From positions 237,851 to 301,850 of the forward strand of contig NZ_CP080389.1 in the NCBI RefSeq assembly GCF_030036535.1: 64,000 nucleotides of DNA, written 5' to 3'. The notes beneath the pieces were generated by a model that saw nothing but the letters and a program-made list of their open reading frames with translations, ran no database searches and was not told where the DNA came from. The translations under genes were made by a program, and so were the position numbers. Numbering within the stretch: the first letter of the stretch is position 1; every line of letters begins with the position of its first letter. Below are positions 1 through 8,716 of this stretch, piece by piece. The stretch is from Agrobacterium cucumeris (lineage in GTDB: Bacteria; Pseudomonadota; Alphaproteobacteria; Rhizobiales; Rhizobiaceae).

Positions 1-704
1 AGGATTTCCTTCAGCGCGGCATCGAGCTTCTCACGCAGTGCCGTATCCTCCTTGCGGACACCAACACCCTTGCCGGCGCCAAACAACGGGTCACGCAGAT
101 CGTCGCCGACCAGTTCGCAGCAGGACCCGTCCGACGACTTCTTGAGCCATTCGTCGAGCAGGATCTTGTCGGACAGGACAACATCAAGGCGACCAGCGGC
201 CAGGTCGGCGCTTGCATCATCAACGGTTGTGTAGGTCTTGATCGTGGAATCTTTGTATTTCGCTTCAAGGAAATTCTGCTGCGTCGTCGACCCCTGGACC
301 CCGATCGTTTTGCCGGCGAGAGCGGCGGGCGAGATATCGGTGACCTTGGCATCCTTCGGAGCCATGAACTTCGCAGGCGTGTCGTAGTATTTCGCGGTGA
401 AGTCGATCTTCTTCTTGCGCTCTTCGGTGATGTTCATCGAAGCGACAATGGCGTCGAACTTGTGCGCGACAAGAGCGGGGATCATGCCGTCCCATTCCTG
501 AGTGACGATCTCGCACTTGAGCTTCGCCTTTTCGCAGAGCGCGTTGGCGATGTCGACGTCAAAGCCGGTCAGCTTGCCGCCTTCGACATAGTTGAACGGA
601 GGGTAGACGCCCTCGGTGGCGATCTTGATTGTGTCTTCCGCGTGCGCGGTAGAAATCAGCGTGAGCGCCAGCGCGCTGGCAGTAGCGATAAGCGAGAGTT
701 TCAT
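1..704 (-). CDS. Periplasmic amino-acid-binding protein of an ABC transporter (partial)
   Basis: The reading frame starts at ATG 704 behind an AGGGG ribosome binding site and is still open at base 1, giving 234 codons of a family usually near 260 residues. The first 22 residues form a typical Sec signal peptide (MKLSLIATASALALTL then STAHA). The mature part begins with the pattern of SBP_bac_3 proteins (IKIATEGVYPPFNY, then GFDVDIANALCEK). These bind a polar amino acid in the periplasm and pass it to an inner-membrane permease. It lies 72 nt downstream of the aminotransferase-like gene on the same strand, so it probably imports the substrate of that pathway. The C-terminus and any permease genes are beyond the window. 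Confidence 0.85.
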   Translation of the reverse strand, partial: MKLSLIATASALALTLISTAHAEDTIKIATEGVYPPFNYVEGGKLTGFDVDIANALCEKAKLKCEIVTQEWDGMIPALVAHKFDAIVASMNITEERKKKIDFTAKYYDTPAKFMAPKDAKVTDISPAALAGKTIGVQGSTTQQNFLEAKYKDSTIKTYTTVDDASADLAAGRLDVVLSDKILLDEWLKKSSDGSCCELVGDDLRDPLFGAGKGVGVRKEDTALREKLDAALKEI

Positions 705-762
705 GTCATTCCCCTTTAGGAAGGTTAAGGATGGCGCGGGTTTTCCCGTCTTTTGTTTTTGC

Positions 763-780
763 GTAGGCCCGAGGGCCTAC
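763..780. other. Perfect hairpin over the stop codon of the class III aminotransferase gene
   Basis: GTAGGCCC and GGGCCTAC form an 8-bp stem with a 2-nt loop. The TAG stop of the upstream gene lies inside the stem. On the transcribed (minus) strand the hairpin is followed by A-rich rather than T-rich sequence, so it is not a classical terminator. It may adjust expression of the binding-protein gene or protect mRNA ends. Confidence 0.5.
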
Positions 781-2114
781 GAGAGTTCGGCGAGTACCTC
801 GTCCAAAGCGGACAAGAAGAGGTCGGCGTTTTCCACGGTGAACGGCAAGGGAGGACGAATCTTCAGGACATGCCCGAATGAACTCGAAGCGCTGATCAGC
901 ATGCGCTTTTCACGAAGTCCATTCACAACGCCAAGCGAGAGTTTGCCGTTCGGCGTCTTCGACTTGCGGTCGGTTACGAACTCCATACCCATGAACAGGC
1001 CTGCACCGCGGACCGCGCCGATTTTTTCGTACTTGTCCTGGAGTTTTCGCATGCCGCCGACCATGTATTCACCGATCTTGGCGGAATTCTCCATCAGCTT
1101 CTCGTCCTTGATGACGTCGAGAACAGCCTGCGCGGCGGCAATGGAAACCGTATTGGCGCCGAAGGTGTTGAAGTAGCGGATATCGTTGCCGAAGCGCTCC
1201 AAAACTTCCGGCTTAGCTGCGACGCCGGCGATCGGCATGCCGTTACCCATCGGCTTGCCCATAACCACGAGATCGGGAACGATGCCGTGGCGTTGGAAGC
1301 CCCACCAATGCGTACCGGTGCGGCCGAACCCGGGCTGAACTTCGTCAGCGATGTAAAGGCCGCCGGCGGTGTGAACGACGTCGACCGTCTTCTTGAGGAA
1401 ACCTGCTGGTTCGGTCAGGATGCCATCGGTCGAGAAGATGCCGTCTGCGATGAAGGCCGCAAGCTTGATACCATGGCGCTGCATCGTCTTGATTGCGTCT
1501 TCGACGCGCTGGGCAAACACTTCGCCAACGTCCTCGCCCTCGCTGCGATACTGGTCCGGAGCGTCGACCACATAGACATGCTGGCCGATAGGGACATTCG
1601 GACCCATCGAAGGCGAGATCTCGGCGACGGCGGTCGTCAGCCCGTGATAGGCATTGGCGGTGACGATGACACCGGTACCGCCGGTATAGTAGCGAGAGAT
1701 GCGCAGTGCCAGGTCGACGGCTTCGCTACCCGTGCAGGTATACATGACATTGGCGATTTCGCACGGATACGTCGCGAGCAAGTCCTCGGAATATTTGAGG
1801 ATCGAGTCATGCAGGTAGCGGGTGTGCGTGTTCAGGATAGCGGACTGCTTGGCTATGGCATCGACGACGCGAGGATGGCAGTGACCGACGGAGGGGACGT
1901 TGTTGTAAACGTCCAGGTAAGCATTGCCCTCTGGATCATAGAGCCAAACGCCTTCCCCCCGCACGACATGTACCGGGTGCTCGTAGAAGAGCTTGTAGGA
2001 GGGGCCGAGAAGCTTTCTCCGGCGCGCGATCAGCGCCTGTTCATCGGCGGGTAGCTTGTCAACGGTGCTGGGATCGAAACCGTTGATCATATATGCGGAA
2101 GCGGATGAGGACAT
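777..2114 (-). CDS. Class III aminotransferase-fold PLP enzyme, possibly a phospho-lyase
   Basis: 445 residues, the normal length for the family. The start at ATG 2114 is set by AGGAG 8 nt upstream; a longer frame upstream overlaps the kinase gene and is unlikely. The PLP pocket is visible: GSEA near residue 129, IADEVQPGFGRTG at 255-267 with the cofactor Asp257, and MGKPMGNG with the Schiff-base lysine at 287. Members are omega-aminotransferases or, when paired with an APH-fold kinase, PLP-dependent phospho-lyases acting on O-phosphorylated amino alcohols (the animal AGXT2L1/AGXT2L2 enzymes). The adjacent kinase favours the lyase reading. That is inference: the sequence proves only the fold and the cofactor site. 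Confidence 0.88.
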   Translation of the reverse strand: MSSSASAYMINGFDPSTVDKLPADEQALIARRRKLLGPSYKLFYEHPVHVVRGEGVWLYDPEGNAYLDVYNNVPSVGHCHPRVVDAIAKQSAILNTHTRYLHDSILKYSEDLLATYPCEIANVMYTCTGSEAVDLALRISRYYTGGTGVIVTANAYHGLTTAVAEISPSMGPNVPIGQHVYVVDAPDQYRSEGEDVGEVFAQRVEDAIKTMQRHGIKLAAFIADGIFSTDGILTEPAGFLKKTVDVVHTAGGLYIADEVQPGFGRTGTHWWGFQRHGIVPDLVVMGKPMGNGMPIAGVAAKPEVLERFGNDIRYFNTFGANTVSIAAAQAVLDVIKDEKLMENSAKIGEYMVGGMRKLQDKYEKIGAVRGAGLFMGMEFVTDRKSKTPNGKLSLGVVNGLREKRMLISASSSFGHVLKIRPPLPFTVENADLFLSALDEVLAELS

Positions 2115-2125
2115 CGAACGTACTC

Positions 2126-3181
2126 CTAGAACGACAATGCGCGAGCAAGCATGTCTGCTGCCCGGGAATGGGGGATTTCGGCGAGACGGTGAAATTGGAG
2201 CCAGGCCTGCGGTGTATTGCGCAGGATGTAGGCGCGGTTTTCCGGGAACCGGACAGCCCGCCATTCGGTTATTGCGATGCGCATGACCGTGCGTGCGACA
2301 ATGGTCGTAAACAGCACGTCGACTTCCTCGGCCAACAACGCGCGTCTGCCATGGAAACCCGTGAGGAAATCGCAAGCCGCAGCCATAGGATCATCGGCCT
2401 CGGTCAACTGGTAGGCCGCGGCCACCGCGGCATCAAAGATAACCGGTGTGCGCACCATGTCGCCAAAATCGATGATGCCAACGACTCGGTCGGTTTCATG
2501 AGGGTCGACGACGACGTTGTCGCTGTTGAGATCGTTATGGACCACTTGAGCGCGTAGGGAAGGAATTTTCGGAACGACTTCCATCGCAAAGCGATCCACC
2601 CAACTTAGGAGCTCCGCCGCTTTGGACGCATCCTTGATCTCATCGATCATCGGCTTCAGGGAGAGCGTGTTCTTGAGATCCCATGTTGAAAAGTGGTCTT
2701 CAGCCGGGTGACGGAAATCTTCGAGCGCTTCTTGCAGACGTGCCAGGCTTGCTCCGATATTCCGGCGCTGCCGACAGGTTTGCGGACTTTTACGCTGCAG
2801 CTCGCCCTTGGTGAATGTAACAAGTCGCACGGCGCGACGGTCATCGGGGCCATAATCAATCTCGAAATCCAAACGTCCATCACGAGTAGGGACCACCCGT
2901 TGGACCGGCATCCCCGGATCCCGTTCCTCGACATGCCGTAGTGCCATCGTGTGCATGTTCGTGACGGCGGGATCTTCCCCTGGATTAACGACTTTCAGCA
3001 AATACTCGTCTCCACCTTCGGTGGAGATACGGAAGTTGCTGTCTTTCTCTCCAGAGAGACGGTGGGCTCGAACTCTGAGACCGTAGTGCTGAAGCGCTAT
3101 GTCCACGGCCTCGTCAGAAGTCAGCAGAGTTGATTTCGCGGTGAGGGCCGGCGTGACTGGATTTCGCTTTGATTGGAGCAT
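2126..3181 (-). CDS. APH-fold kinase, hydroxylysine-kinase-like
   Basis: 351 residues. The protein-kinase-like fold is shown by the catalytic loop HNDLNSDN (215-222), the metal-binding IDFGD (237-241) and a likely ATP lysine at 63 in the stretch EYLLKVVN. The family includes homoserine, choline and hydroxylysine kinases and aminoglycoside phosphotransferases. Residues after the catalytic loop and the neighbouring PLP enzyme point to an amino-alcohol or hydroxy-amino-acid substrate rather than an antibiotic. The start at ATG 3181 has AGGGAA about 9 nt upstream. The stop lies 11 nt before the aminotransferase start, so the two are almost certainly co-transcribed. It diverges from the GntR gene across a region with two operator-like motifs. 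Confidence 0.82.
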   Translation of the reverse strand: MLQSKRNPVTPALTAKSTLLTSDEAVDIALQHYGLRVRAHRLSGEKDSNFRISTEGGDEYLLKVVNPGEDPAVTNMHTMALRHVEERDPGMPVQRVVPTRDGRLDFEIDYGPDDRRAVRLVTFTKGELQRKSPQTCRQRRNIGASLARLQEALEDFRHPAEDHFSTWDLKNTLSLKPMIDEIKDASKAAELLSWVDRFAMEVVPKIPSLRAQVVHNDLNSDNVVVDPHETDRVVGIIDFGDMVRTPVIFDAAVAAAYQLTEADDPMAAACDFLTGFHGRRALLAEEVDVLFTTIVARTVMRIAITEWRAVRFPENRAYILRNTPQAWLQFHRLAEIPHSRAADMLARALSF

Positions 3182-3207
3182 TCATGAGTTCCCTTGCCCT
3201 TCGTTAC

Positions 3208-3226
3208 CGATATATTGGTATATAAA
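3208..3226. promoter_or_regulatory. Operator-like motif, copy 1 (GntR regulon candidate)
   Basis: The core TATATTGGTATATA lies between the divergent kinase and GntR genes, about 27 nt upstream of the kinase start. A second copy follows 77 nt later and a third, inverted and slightly diverged, stands before the chemoreceptor gene. Autoregulation by the neighbouring GntR protein is inferred from position and repetition. Confidence 0.5.
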
Positions 3227-3284
3227 TATTCTGTTGGCAAGCGAGAATCTCCGGATGCACACCGACAAAAGTTTTGGAGTGTTC

Positions 3285-3302
3285 CGATGTATTGGTATAT
3301 TG
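3285..3302. promoter_or_regulatory. Operator-like motif, copy 2 (GntR regulon candidate)
   Basis: CGATGTATTGGTATATTG matches copy 1 over GAT-TATTGGTATAT. It lies about 55 nt upstream of the chosen GTG start of the regulator. Upstream in-frame ATG codons of that gene would lie inside or before these motifs, which is a further reason to prefer the downstream GTG. Confidence 0.5.
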
Positions 3303-3355
3303 TTTGGAAAATCGCCGCGTACGCGCGGCTGTCGGAGAGTATCCCAGAGGTGACC

Positions 3356-4087
3356 GTGGATCAAATCGTGCCGTTGTTTTCCCCCGACCAATTGGATGGT
3401 CGGACATCAAAATCGGCGCAGGTGTACGAACTCCTACGCAATGCGATCATCTCGCTGAAGATGCCGCCGGACAGTGCCGTGGTTGAAAAGGATATTTGCG
3501 CCCAGTTGGGAATTTCACGAACACCATTGCGCGAGGCAATCTTACAGCTAGCGAAAGAAAGTCTGATCAAAATCGCTCCAAGCGACGGAACTTTCGTGAA
3601 CAAGATCATCCTCCGGGAAGTGTTGCAGGGCCAGTTGGTCCGGGACACGATTGAGATGCGATTGACACAGCTGGCAGCCCGGAATTTCAAACCGGAGTAT
3701 GAAAAAGAGTTCGAATTGGCGCTGTTCAAGCAGAAAGCCGCGGCGAAGAGGAAGGATGTTGATGAGTTCTTCGCGCTCGACAACGAGTTCCACAGACTGA
3801 TATGTGAAACGGCTGGCTTTCCAGATGCGTGGCTGGCGATCCACAACGCAACAGGACAACTCGATCGCGTGCGCAGGCAGGCTTTCCCCCTTGAGAGCCA
3901 TTATTCGGTCGTTTTCGATGAGCACCGTGAGATCTACGAGCGGATAAGGAAGCGCGACGAGGCGGGCGCTGCAGCGGTTTTCCAGGTGCAACTGGACAGC
4001 ACTTTTCCGTCCATCCAGATCTTGCGAGAAAAGCGACCGGACCTGATCAGCGGGGACGCCGATATCTCGGTCACCGACATTCGGTGA
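3356..4087 (+). CDS. GntR-family regulator, FCD subfamily
   Basis: 243 residues from GTG 3356, which has CAGAGG 5 nt upstream. The open frame continues back to 3194, but the extra residues are translated from the operator-like region. The N-terminal winged helix reads QVYELLRNAIISL, then ICAQLGISRTPLREAILQLAKESL, diagnostic of GntR. The C-terminal FCD all-helical ligand domain shows LDNEFHRLICETAG and the helix with EHREIYERI, whose Asp/His residues usually bind metal or substrate. FCD regulators mostly respond to small acids or amino-acid-like substrates of adjacent catabolic genes. It probably represses the divergent kinase-PLP enzyme-transporter operon and itself. Confidence 0.88.
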   Translation: MDQIVPLFSPDQLDGRTSKSAQVYELLRNAIISLKMPPDSAVVEKDICAQLGISRTPLREAILQLAKESLIKIAPSDGTFVNKIILREVLQGQLVRDTIEMRLTQLAARNFKPEYEKEFELALFKQKAAAKRKDVDEFFALDNEFHRLICETAGFPDAWLAIHNATGQLDRVRRQAFPLESHYSVVFDEHREIYERIRKRDEAGAAAVFQVQLDSTFPSIQILREKRPDLISGDADISVTDIR

Positions 4088-4617
4088 TGCGAGACTTATT
4101 GACGGAACTGGGGTGCTGCCGAACATCGCGTCGGCAGGAGAAAGCGACGGTGGCTTCGTTCCCGCGATACTGATGCGACGCCTTTCTCGGCTCTGATCTT
4201 AATGCGCGCCCAGCGCATCACGATTTGCGTATAGGCCCCGAGCCCTCGCTTCGATGTTGAATTAAGGCACATATTGAGAATACGGCCTGAGTCCCCACTT
4301 TGTTCGCCCATAGGCTCGCCGATAAACGCTTCCAGCAAAAGTACGGTGCGATAATTCGGTTGGAGCGTATCATCGAGGATCACTCGCAAGGCGAACGATC
4401 TTCGTAGATCTCCTGGCGGGTAATCTCGTTGAAGCCTTGGACGCGATTTGCGAATTCCTCCCACTGTATATCGAGAAATTTGCGTCAGGAGACGGTTGTG
4501 CCTTGCTTGGTTCTGGCCTCAACAACCTTCCGACAGCACTCATGATCCCAGTCATAAGCAATTTCGACGCACGCCATTTCGATGTGACGGTTCAATGAAA
4601 ATTTACTGGTCATCGTC
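4088..4617. other. Intergenic region, no supported gene
   Basis: About 530 nt between the GntR gene and the chemoreceptor promoter. Open frames on either strand (for example on the minus strand at 4096-4464) show no convincing ribosome binding site or recognisable domain. It may hold decayed sequence, but I cannot identify an ancestor. Confidence 0.45.
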
Positions 4618-4640
4618 AGTATATCGATATATCAATACGT
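4618..4640. promoter_or_regulatory. Operator-like motif, copy 3, before the chemoreceptor gene
   Basis: Read on the minus strand the site contains GTATTGATATATCGATATA, matching copy 2 over GTATTGRTATAT. It lies 12 nt upstream of the chemoreceptor ATG, overlapping where a promoter or ribosome binding region must be. It suggests the same GntR protein controls this receptor. Confidence 0.45.
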
Positions 4641-4651
4641 GGGGGTGCGTG

Positions 4652-6505
4652 ATGAAAGTATATCTTCTTGAGTGCCTGACAAAGCCGATGACCACCATCT
4701 CGCTATCGATGCGTGCAAAAGTCGGGATGGCCATGGGGTTGCTACTTCTCAGCACCATTGGTCTGGGTGTCGCGGGGTTGGATCGATTAAACGCCGTGAA
4801 CGCGACGGCGACGTTGATAGCGAACAAATGGCTCCCGTCCGCACAAAGCCTTGGAATGCTGGCCGCCCGCTTCGAGACCGTACGGTCACGTCAATTGCAG
4901 CTTCTTCTCTCGGGTGAGGATGATCGCACAAAGGCCGAACGGGAACTCGAAACCGGTCTGCTCGATATGTCTGACTCCATTAAGGAGTACGGAGCGCTGG
5001 CGGTCGGTGATGATGAAACCAAGAACTCCGATAACATTTCCCTCACTTACGACGCTTACATAAAATTCACAGCGCCTCTGGCTGGAATGCTTTCAGGTGG
5101 CGACTCGGCTGGAGCGCATGACCTACTGCTCGGCCAATCGCAGCCCTACCTGAAAGGGATTCGAGATGCGATAAAAAGGGGCCAGCGATACCAGAAAGAA
5201 AACTCATCATCCGCTGTTGTCTTAGGCACGAGAGCAGCCAAAGAGGCTAACTTATTCTTTGTAGTCGGTTTGGCTGTGGTGACCAGTTTGTGCATTGGCG
5301 CATTCGCGTGGATGCAGTCGCGTGTTGCATTCCCGATCGTTAGGCTCACGAACGCGATGCAGGGTCTGGCCACAGGCAATCGAACGATCGCAATTCCCGG
5401 TCTCACGCGGCGAGATGAGATCGGTTCAATGGCTCAGGCGCTGGCATTTTTCCGTAAAGCCCTGGATGAGCGCGAAATTCTTGAAAATGAACAGAGGCGA
5501 TTACACGATGATACTGATCATCGCTTGCGCTCGACGGAACTGGCATTCGAGGCTGCCAGCATTGAGCAGCGCCGAGCCCTGTCAGTACTTCGTGACGGGC
5601 TGGTCCATCTGTCCAGGGGCGATCTAACGATCCGGATCGACCAGATTCTTTCAGCTGAGTACGAGGATCTGAAGACAAATTTTAATGACGCGGTTGAGGC
5701 ATTGGAACAAACGGTCGCTTCCGTCGTCGAGACGGTCGTCGCTGTAAACCAGACCGCCGCTCAAATGACCGCCATCTCTAATGAACTGGCGAGGCGAACT
5801 GAGCAACAAGCAGCTTCTGTCGAGGAGGCCGCGGGTGTACTGTCGGAAATTACCTCTACGATCGGGCGGACCGCGGCCGGAGCCTCCAATGCCAACGAGG
5901 TTGTCCGGTCAGTCCAAACGGAGGCGAAGCAATCCGAAGCGGTCGTCGAGGATGCGGTCGCTGCGATGGGCGAGATCGAGGGGTCATCGTCGCAAATGTC
6001 GCAAATTATAGCAACAATCGATCAAATTTCGTTCCAAACTAATCTTCTGGCGCTGAATGCTGGCGTTGAAGCAGCGCGGGCCGGAGAGGCCGGAAAAGGA
6101 TTCGCAGTGGTCGCTGCCGAAGTTCGTTCGCTCGCCCAAAGCTCGGCAAGCGCGGCTAAGGAGATCAATAACCTTATTTCGACCTCGGGAGGGCAGGTTG
6201 CGCACGGTGTTGAGCTAGTCGCGAAAGCTGGAACGACTCTGAAGCTCATCGCATCGCGCTTCGAACAAATTGCGCAAATTGTCCACGAAATTTCCGTCGG
6301 CTCAAATCATCAGGCGGAAGGCTTGCGCGGCGTTAACGCAGCCGTCGATCACATTGACAAGATGACTCGAGAAAACGCTCATCTGGTGGATGATTGGAAC
6401 AAAACCGTGCAAGAGATCCTGCGCAGGTCACAAGTTCTAAAGGTTGCCGTGAGCGGCCTCACCCTTCGATCGCGGGCGAGTTTCGAAGAGAGGATGATCG
6501 CGTGA
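4652..6505 (+). CDS. Methyl-accepting chemotaxis protein
   Basis: 617 residues from ATG 4652, which follows GGGGGTG; the longer frame from 4448 crosses the operator-like motif and is not favoured. A transmembrane helix at about 24-43 and a second at 201-221 bracket a periplasmic domain of about 155 residues that looks like a four-helix bundle. A HAMP linker follows, then the methyl-accepting domain with the hairpin tip [20 protein letters not shown] and GFAVVAAEVRSLAQ. No C-terminal receptor-tail pentapeptide is seen. It would pass ligand occupancy to CheA/CheW encoded elsewhere. The position next to the catabolic cluster and the shared motif suggest it senses the same substrate. Confidence 0.92.
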   Translation: MKVYLLECLTKPMTTISLSMRAKVGMAMGLLLLSTIGLGVAGLDRLNAVNATATLIANKWLPSAQSLGMLAARFETVRSRQLQLLLSGEDDRTKAERELETGLLDMSDSIKEYGALAVGDDETKNSDNISLTYDAYIKFTAPLAGMLSGGDSAGAHDLLLGQSQPYLKGIRDAIKRGQRYQKENSSSAVVLGTRAAKEANLFFVVGLAVVTSLCIGAFAWMQSRVAFPIVRLTNAMQGLATGNRTIAIPGLTRRDEIGSMAQALAFFRKALDEREILENEQRRLHDDTDHRLRSTELAFEAASIEQRRALSVLRDGLVHLSRGDLTIRIDQILSAEYEDLKTNFNDAVEALEQTVASVVETVVAVNQTAAQMTAISNELARRTEQQAASVEEAAGVLSEITSTIGRTAAGASNANEVVRSVQTEAKQSEAVVEDAVAAMGEIEGSSSQMSQIIATIDQISFQTNLLALNAGVEAARAGEAGKGFAVVAAEVRSLAQSSASAAKEINNLISTSGGQVAHGVELVAKAGTTLKLIASRFEQIAQIVHEISVGSNHQAEGLRGVNAAVDHIDKMTRENAHLVDDWNKTVQEILRRSQVLKVAVSGLTLRSRASFEERMIA

Positions 6506-6708
6506 TCTCCAGGCTGTCCAGCTCCGAGAGTACAACAAGTTCCATAAATCGCATTATGCGAGATGTTATAACGTTACATGAAAAGGAGCGAAGAAGAGAT
6601 TTCGACTTTCCGAGGCACCTTGGCTGCCGTCGACCAGGTCCCGGCGGCAGCTCTTTTTGTTGGGGCGTCGCCAACTCACCTCCACCGATGTTTCGATGAG
6701 GGCACTCG

Positions 6709-6957
6709 GTGCCACGCTCTCCGCCGACCACGGCGCAACCAACCGCGATTTTTGTCATGAAGGAATGGATACTTTCGCCGCTTGAAAAGAGCTGCATCCG
6801 ATGGATTTATCGAGGCAGAACCGTCGCCGAGATCGCATCCCTCGAGGGTAAGAGCGTTGTTGATATCGAAAACTGCCTGCGAAGTGCTTTACGCACGCTG
6901 GAGGCAAAATCGATCGCGGAGGCGCTCCAGAAGGCGAACCTCCCTAACCCCGATTGA
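6709..6957 (+). CDS. Stand-alone LuxR-type helix-turn-helix protein
   Basis: 82 residues from GTG 6709 (GAGGG 8 nt upstream) or 66 residues from ATG 6757; the HTH lies downstream of both. The stretch LSPLEKSCIRWIYRGRTVAE, then IASLEGKSVVDIENCLRSAL and LEAKSIAEAL, matches the DNA-binding domain of LuxR/FixJ proteins, with the usual dimerisation helix at the end. There is no ligand-binding or receiver domain, so it is either constitutive or works with a partner. It stands alone on the + strand 203 nt after the chemoreceptor. Confidence 0.65.
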   Translation: MPRSPPTTAQPTAIFVMKEWILSPLEKSCIRWIYRGRTVAEIASLEGKSVVDIENCLRSALRTLEAKSIAEALQKANLPNPD

Positions 6958-7266
6958 GGGGCAAATCACTCCCGACGCCCGCTCTTGACTTGAAAACGGA
7001 AGCGATCTTGTTGCCGAGAGCCGCGGGAAGCGTCTGGCTCAAATGCGAATGCCGTACCCGACAGAGCGTTCCAGCTGGAGCAAACCAATCCCGCTCTTTT
7101 GGATGGCGTCCTGGCCCGGTGCCGGATCTTCCACGATCAACCCGCAGGGGGTCCGCTAGCAAGCTGCGGCCGCTCCGGCTTCGCCTCGCGGTGATCGCGC
7201 CCGTCCTCGGGCCTTGTGAGGAGCCATCGAGCGGGAATTGGCCCGCTCCCGATGGAGCCACTTCAA
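6958..7266. other. GC-rich leader region, no gene seen
   Basis: About 309 nt with no credible coding frame. It has the GC-rich, inverted-repeat character of the leaders that precede many accessory genes further right. The last bases carry the GGAG used by the next small gene. Confidence 0.4.
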
Positions 7267-7443
7267 ATGTCGCACGATCTTTCTCTCGCCCAGTCCCACG
7301 CCTTCCAGCTTTCCCGCGACCTGATGGTCCCGGTCACTCTGTTCACGGTCGACGGCGAATACGGCGTCCTTCCGTCCGACGAAATCGACGCCGACGACGA
7401 TCTGGAGATCGTCCATGAATTTTTCCCATGGGCGGCTCATTGA
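7267..7443 (+). CDS. Small acidic protein of unknown function
   Basis: 58 residues from ATG 7267 (GGAG about 10 nt upstream); in-frame upstream ATGs lack a better site. The sequence is acidic (DEIDADDDLEIVHEF) and soluble, with no signal or membrane segment. It lies 178 nt before the Toprim gene on the same strand. I do not recognise the family. Confidence 0.5.
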   Translation: MSHDLSLAQSHAFQLSRDLMVPVTLFTVDGEYGVLPSDEIDADDDLEIVHEFFPWAAH

Positions 7444-7621
7444 GCCGCCGTTCCTGAGTGCCGCTTGCGAGCGGCAGGCCGCAAGGGAGGCTTCGCCGCG
7501 GCCGACCCAGGCATTGCATGATCCGACAATTGTCAGCCGCGCCCTGGCGGCCTTTGCTCTTCGCGGCTGGTGGAAGCGTGCCCGAGAAGAGACGGGCAAG
7601 GAAATGCGAGGAAGAAGAGGC

Positions 7622-8650
7622 ATGGACAGAAGAGAAATAGAGGCGCTCCGCGAACGGGTGAAGTGTGCTGCCGTTCTCGAGCAGACGGGCTTCGCCATCG
7701 ATATGAAGGAAAGCACGCGGCGGGCAGTGAAGTTTCGACGGGGGAGCGAGATCGTCATCGTCACCCATGAGGGGCGCGGATGGTTCGATCCGCTCAGCGA
7801 TGCAAAGGGCGACGTGTTCGGTCTCGTCGCGCATCTCGACCATGTCGACTTTCTCGAATGCGCCGGACGTGTTGCCGCGCTCGTCGGTATTTCGATCACG
7901 GAACCGGAATGGCGGTCTCCAAAGATAGAGCAAGACTACGACCTCTCTTTATCCGAGCGATGGCAAACACGCCGCCGTCCATGGCCCGGTTCGTCGACCT
8001 GGGCTTATCTCGATGGTCAGCGTTTCCTGCCGGCATCTTTGCTTCGCGCCGCGATCCGGCAAGATCGTCTGCGCGAGGGGCCATATGCCAGCATGTGGGC
8101 AGCGCATACCGACAGCGCCGGAGCCGTCACCGGTTGGGAGGCGCGGGGTCCCGAGTATCGCGGTTTTGCCTCCGGAGGGACAAAGGTTCTCTTCCGCCTG
8201 GGGCAGGACACGGCGTTGCGCCTGGCTGTCACGGAAGCTGCGATCGACGCCATGAGCCTCGCCGCCATCGAGGGGTTGCGGGATGGAACGCTCTATCTCA
8301 GCACCGGCGGCGGATGGTCGCCGTCGACGGAGGCGGCGCTGCGGCAGATGGCATCGCGGCCCGAGGCTCTGCTAGTTGCGGCGACAGACGCCAATCCGCA
8401 AGGCGAGATGTTTGCCGAGCGGTTACGGGCGCTCGCTGACGACGTCGGCTGCAACTGGTCGCGCCTTCGCCCGCCGGCGGACGACTGGAACGAGGCCCTG
8501 AAAATCAGGGAGAAAGAAAGGAGGGAGAGGAAGGAAGGCGGCGTGCCGCATTCGCTTCGCCCGCGTCAAGGGAGGCTTCGCCCGGCGGAGCCGGCCCTTG
8601 ACCCGGCCGGTCGCGATGCCGGCGGCCCGGAAGGTGTCATGAAGGACTGA
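7622..8650 (+). CDS. Toprim-domain protein, DUF3991/primase-like
   Basis: 342 residues from ATG 7622, preceded by AGGAAGAAGAGG; an in-frame extension to 7415 overlaps the small gene and lacks a site. The N-terminal part (ERVKCAAVLEQTGFAID, then GWFDPLSDAKGDVFGLVAHL) resembles the DUF3991/CHC2-like domain of plasmid primase-related proteins, but without a visible zinc-finger Cys/His set. The centre holds a Toprim-like fold: LAVTEAAIDAMSLAAIEG, then LLVAATDANPQGEMFAERL with the acidic TDANPQG motif. Likely role: nucleotidyl transfer on plasmid DNA, perhaps priming after transfer. The last 40 codons are read through a GC-rich inverted repeat like the nearby leaders and may be a recent tail. Confidence 0.68.
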   Translation: MDRREIEALRERVKCAAVLEQTGFAIDMKESTRRAVKFRRGSEIVIVTHEGRGWFDPLSDAKGDVFGLVAHLDHVDFLECAGRVAALVGISITEPEWRSPKIEQDYDLSLSERWQTRRRPWPGSSTWAYLDGQRFLPASLLRAAIRQDRLREGPYASMWAAHTDSAGAVTGWEARGPEYRGFASGGTKVLFRLGQDTALRLAVTEAAIDAMSLAAIEGLRDGTLYLSTGGGWSPSTEAALRQMASRPEALLVAATDANPQGEMFAERLRALADDVGCNWSRLRPPADDWNEALKIREKERRERKEGGVPHSLRPRQGRLRPAEPALDPAGRDAGGPEGVMKD

Positions 8651-8716
8651 AGAGGATGGCAAGGTCGGAAGGACAGTGCCGCACTTCGGTCCGGAACCAC
8701 TCCGAAGGAGCCGCAG

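Noticed and set aside
2126..3181. Aminoglycoside resistance gene
   Set aside because: The fold is shared, but the operon with a PLP enzyme, an amino-acid-binding protein and a GntR regulator points to metabolism.
3194..3355. N-terminal extension of the GntR protein
   Set aside because: Would translate the operator-like motifs; GTG 3356 has a proper site and gives the normal family length.
4096..4464. 122-codon minus-strand frame after the GntR gene
   Set aside because: No ribosome binding site, no domain and no neighbour support; kept as unexplained intergenic DNA.
7415..7621. N-terminal extension of the Toprim protein
   Set aside because: Overlaps the small upstream gene and reads arginine/proline-rich leader sequence; ATG 7622 has a good ribosome binding site.
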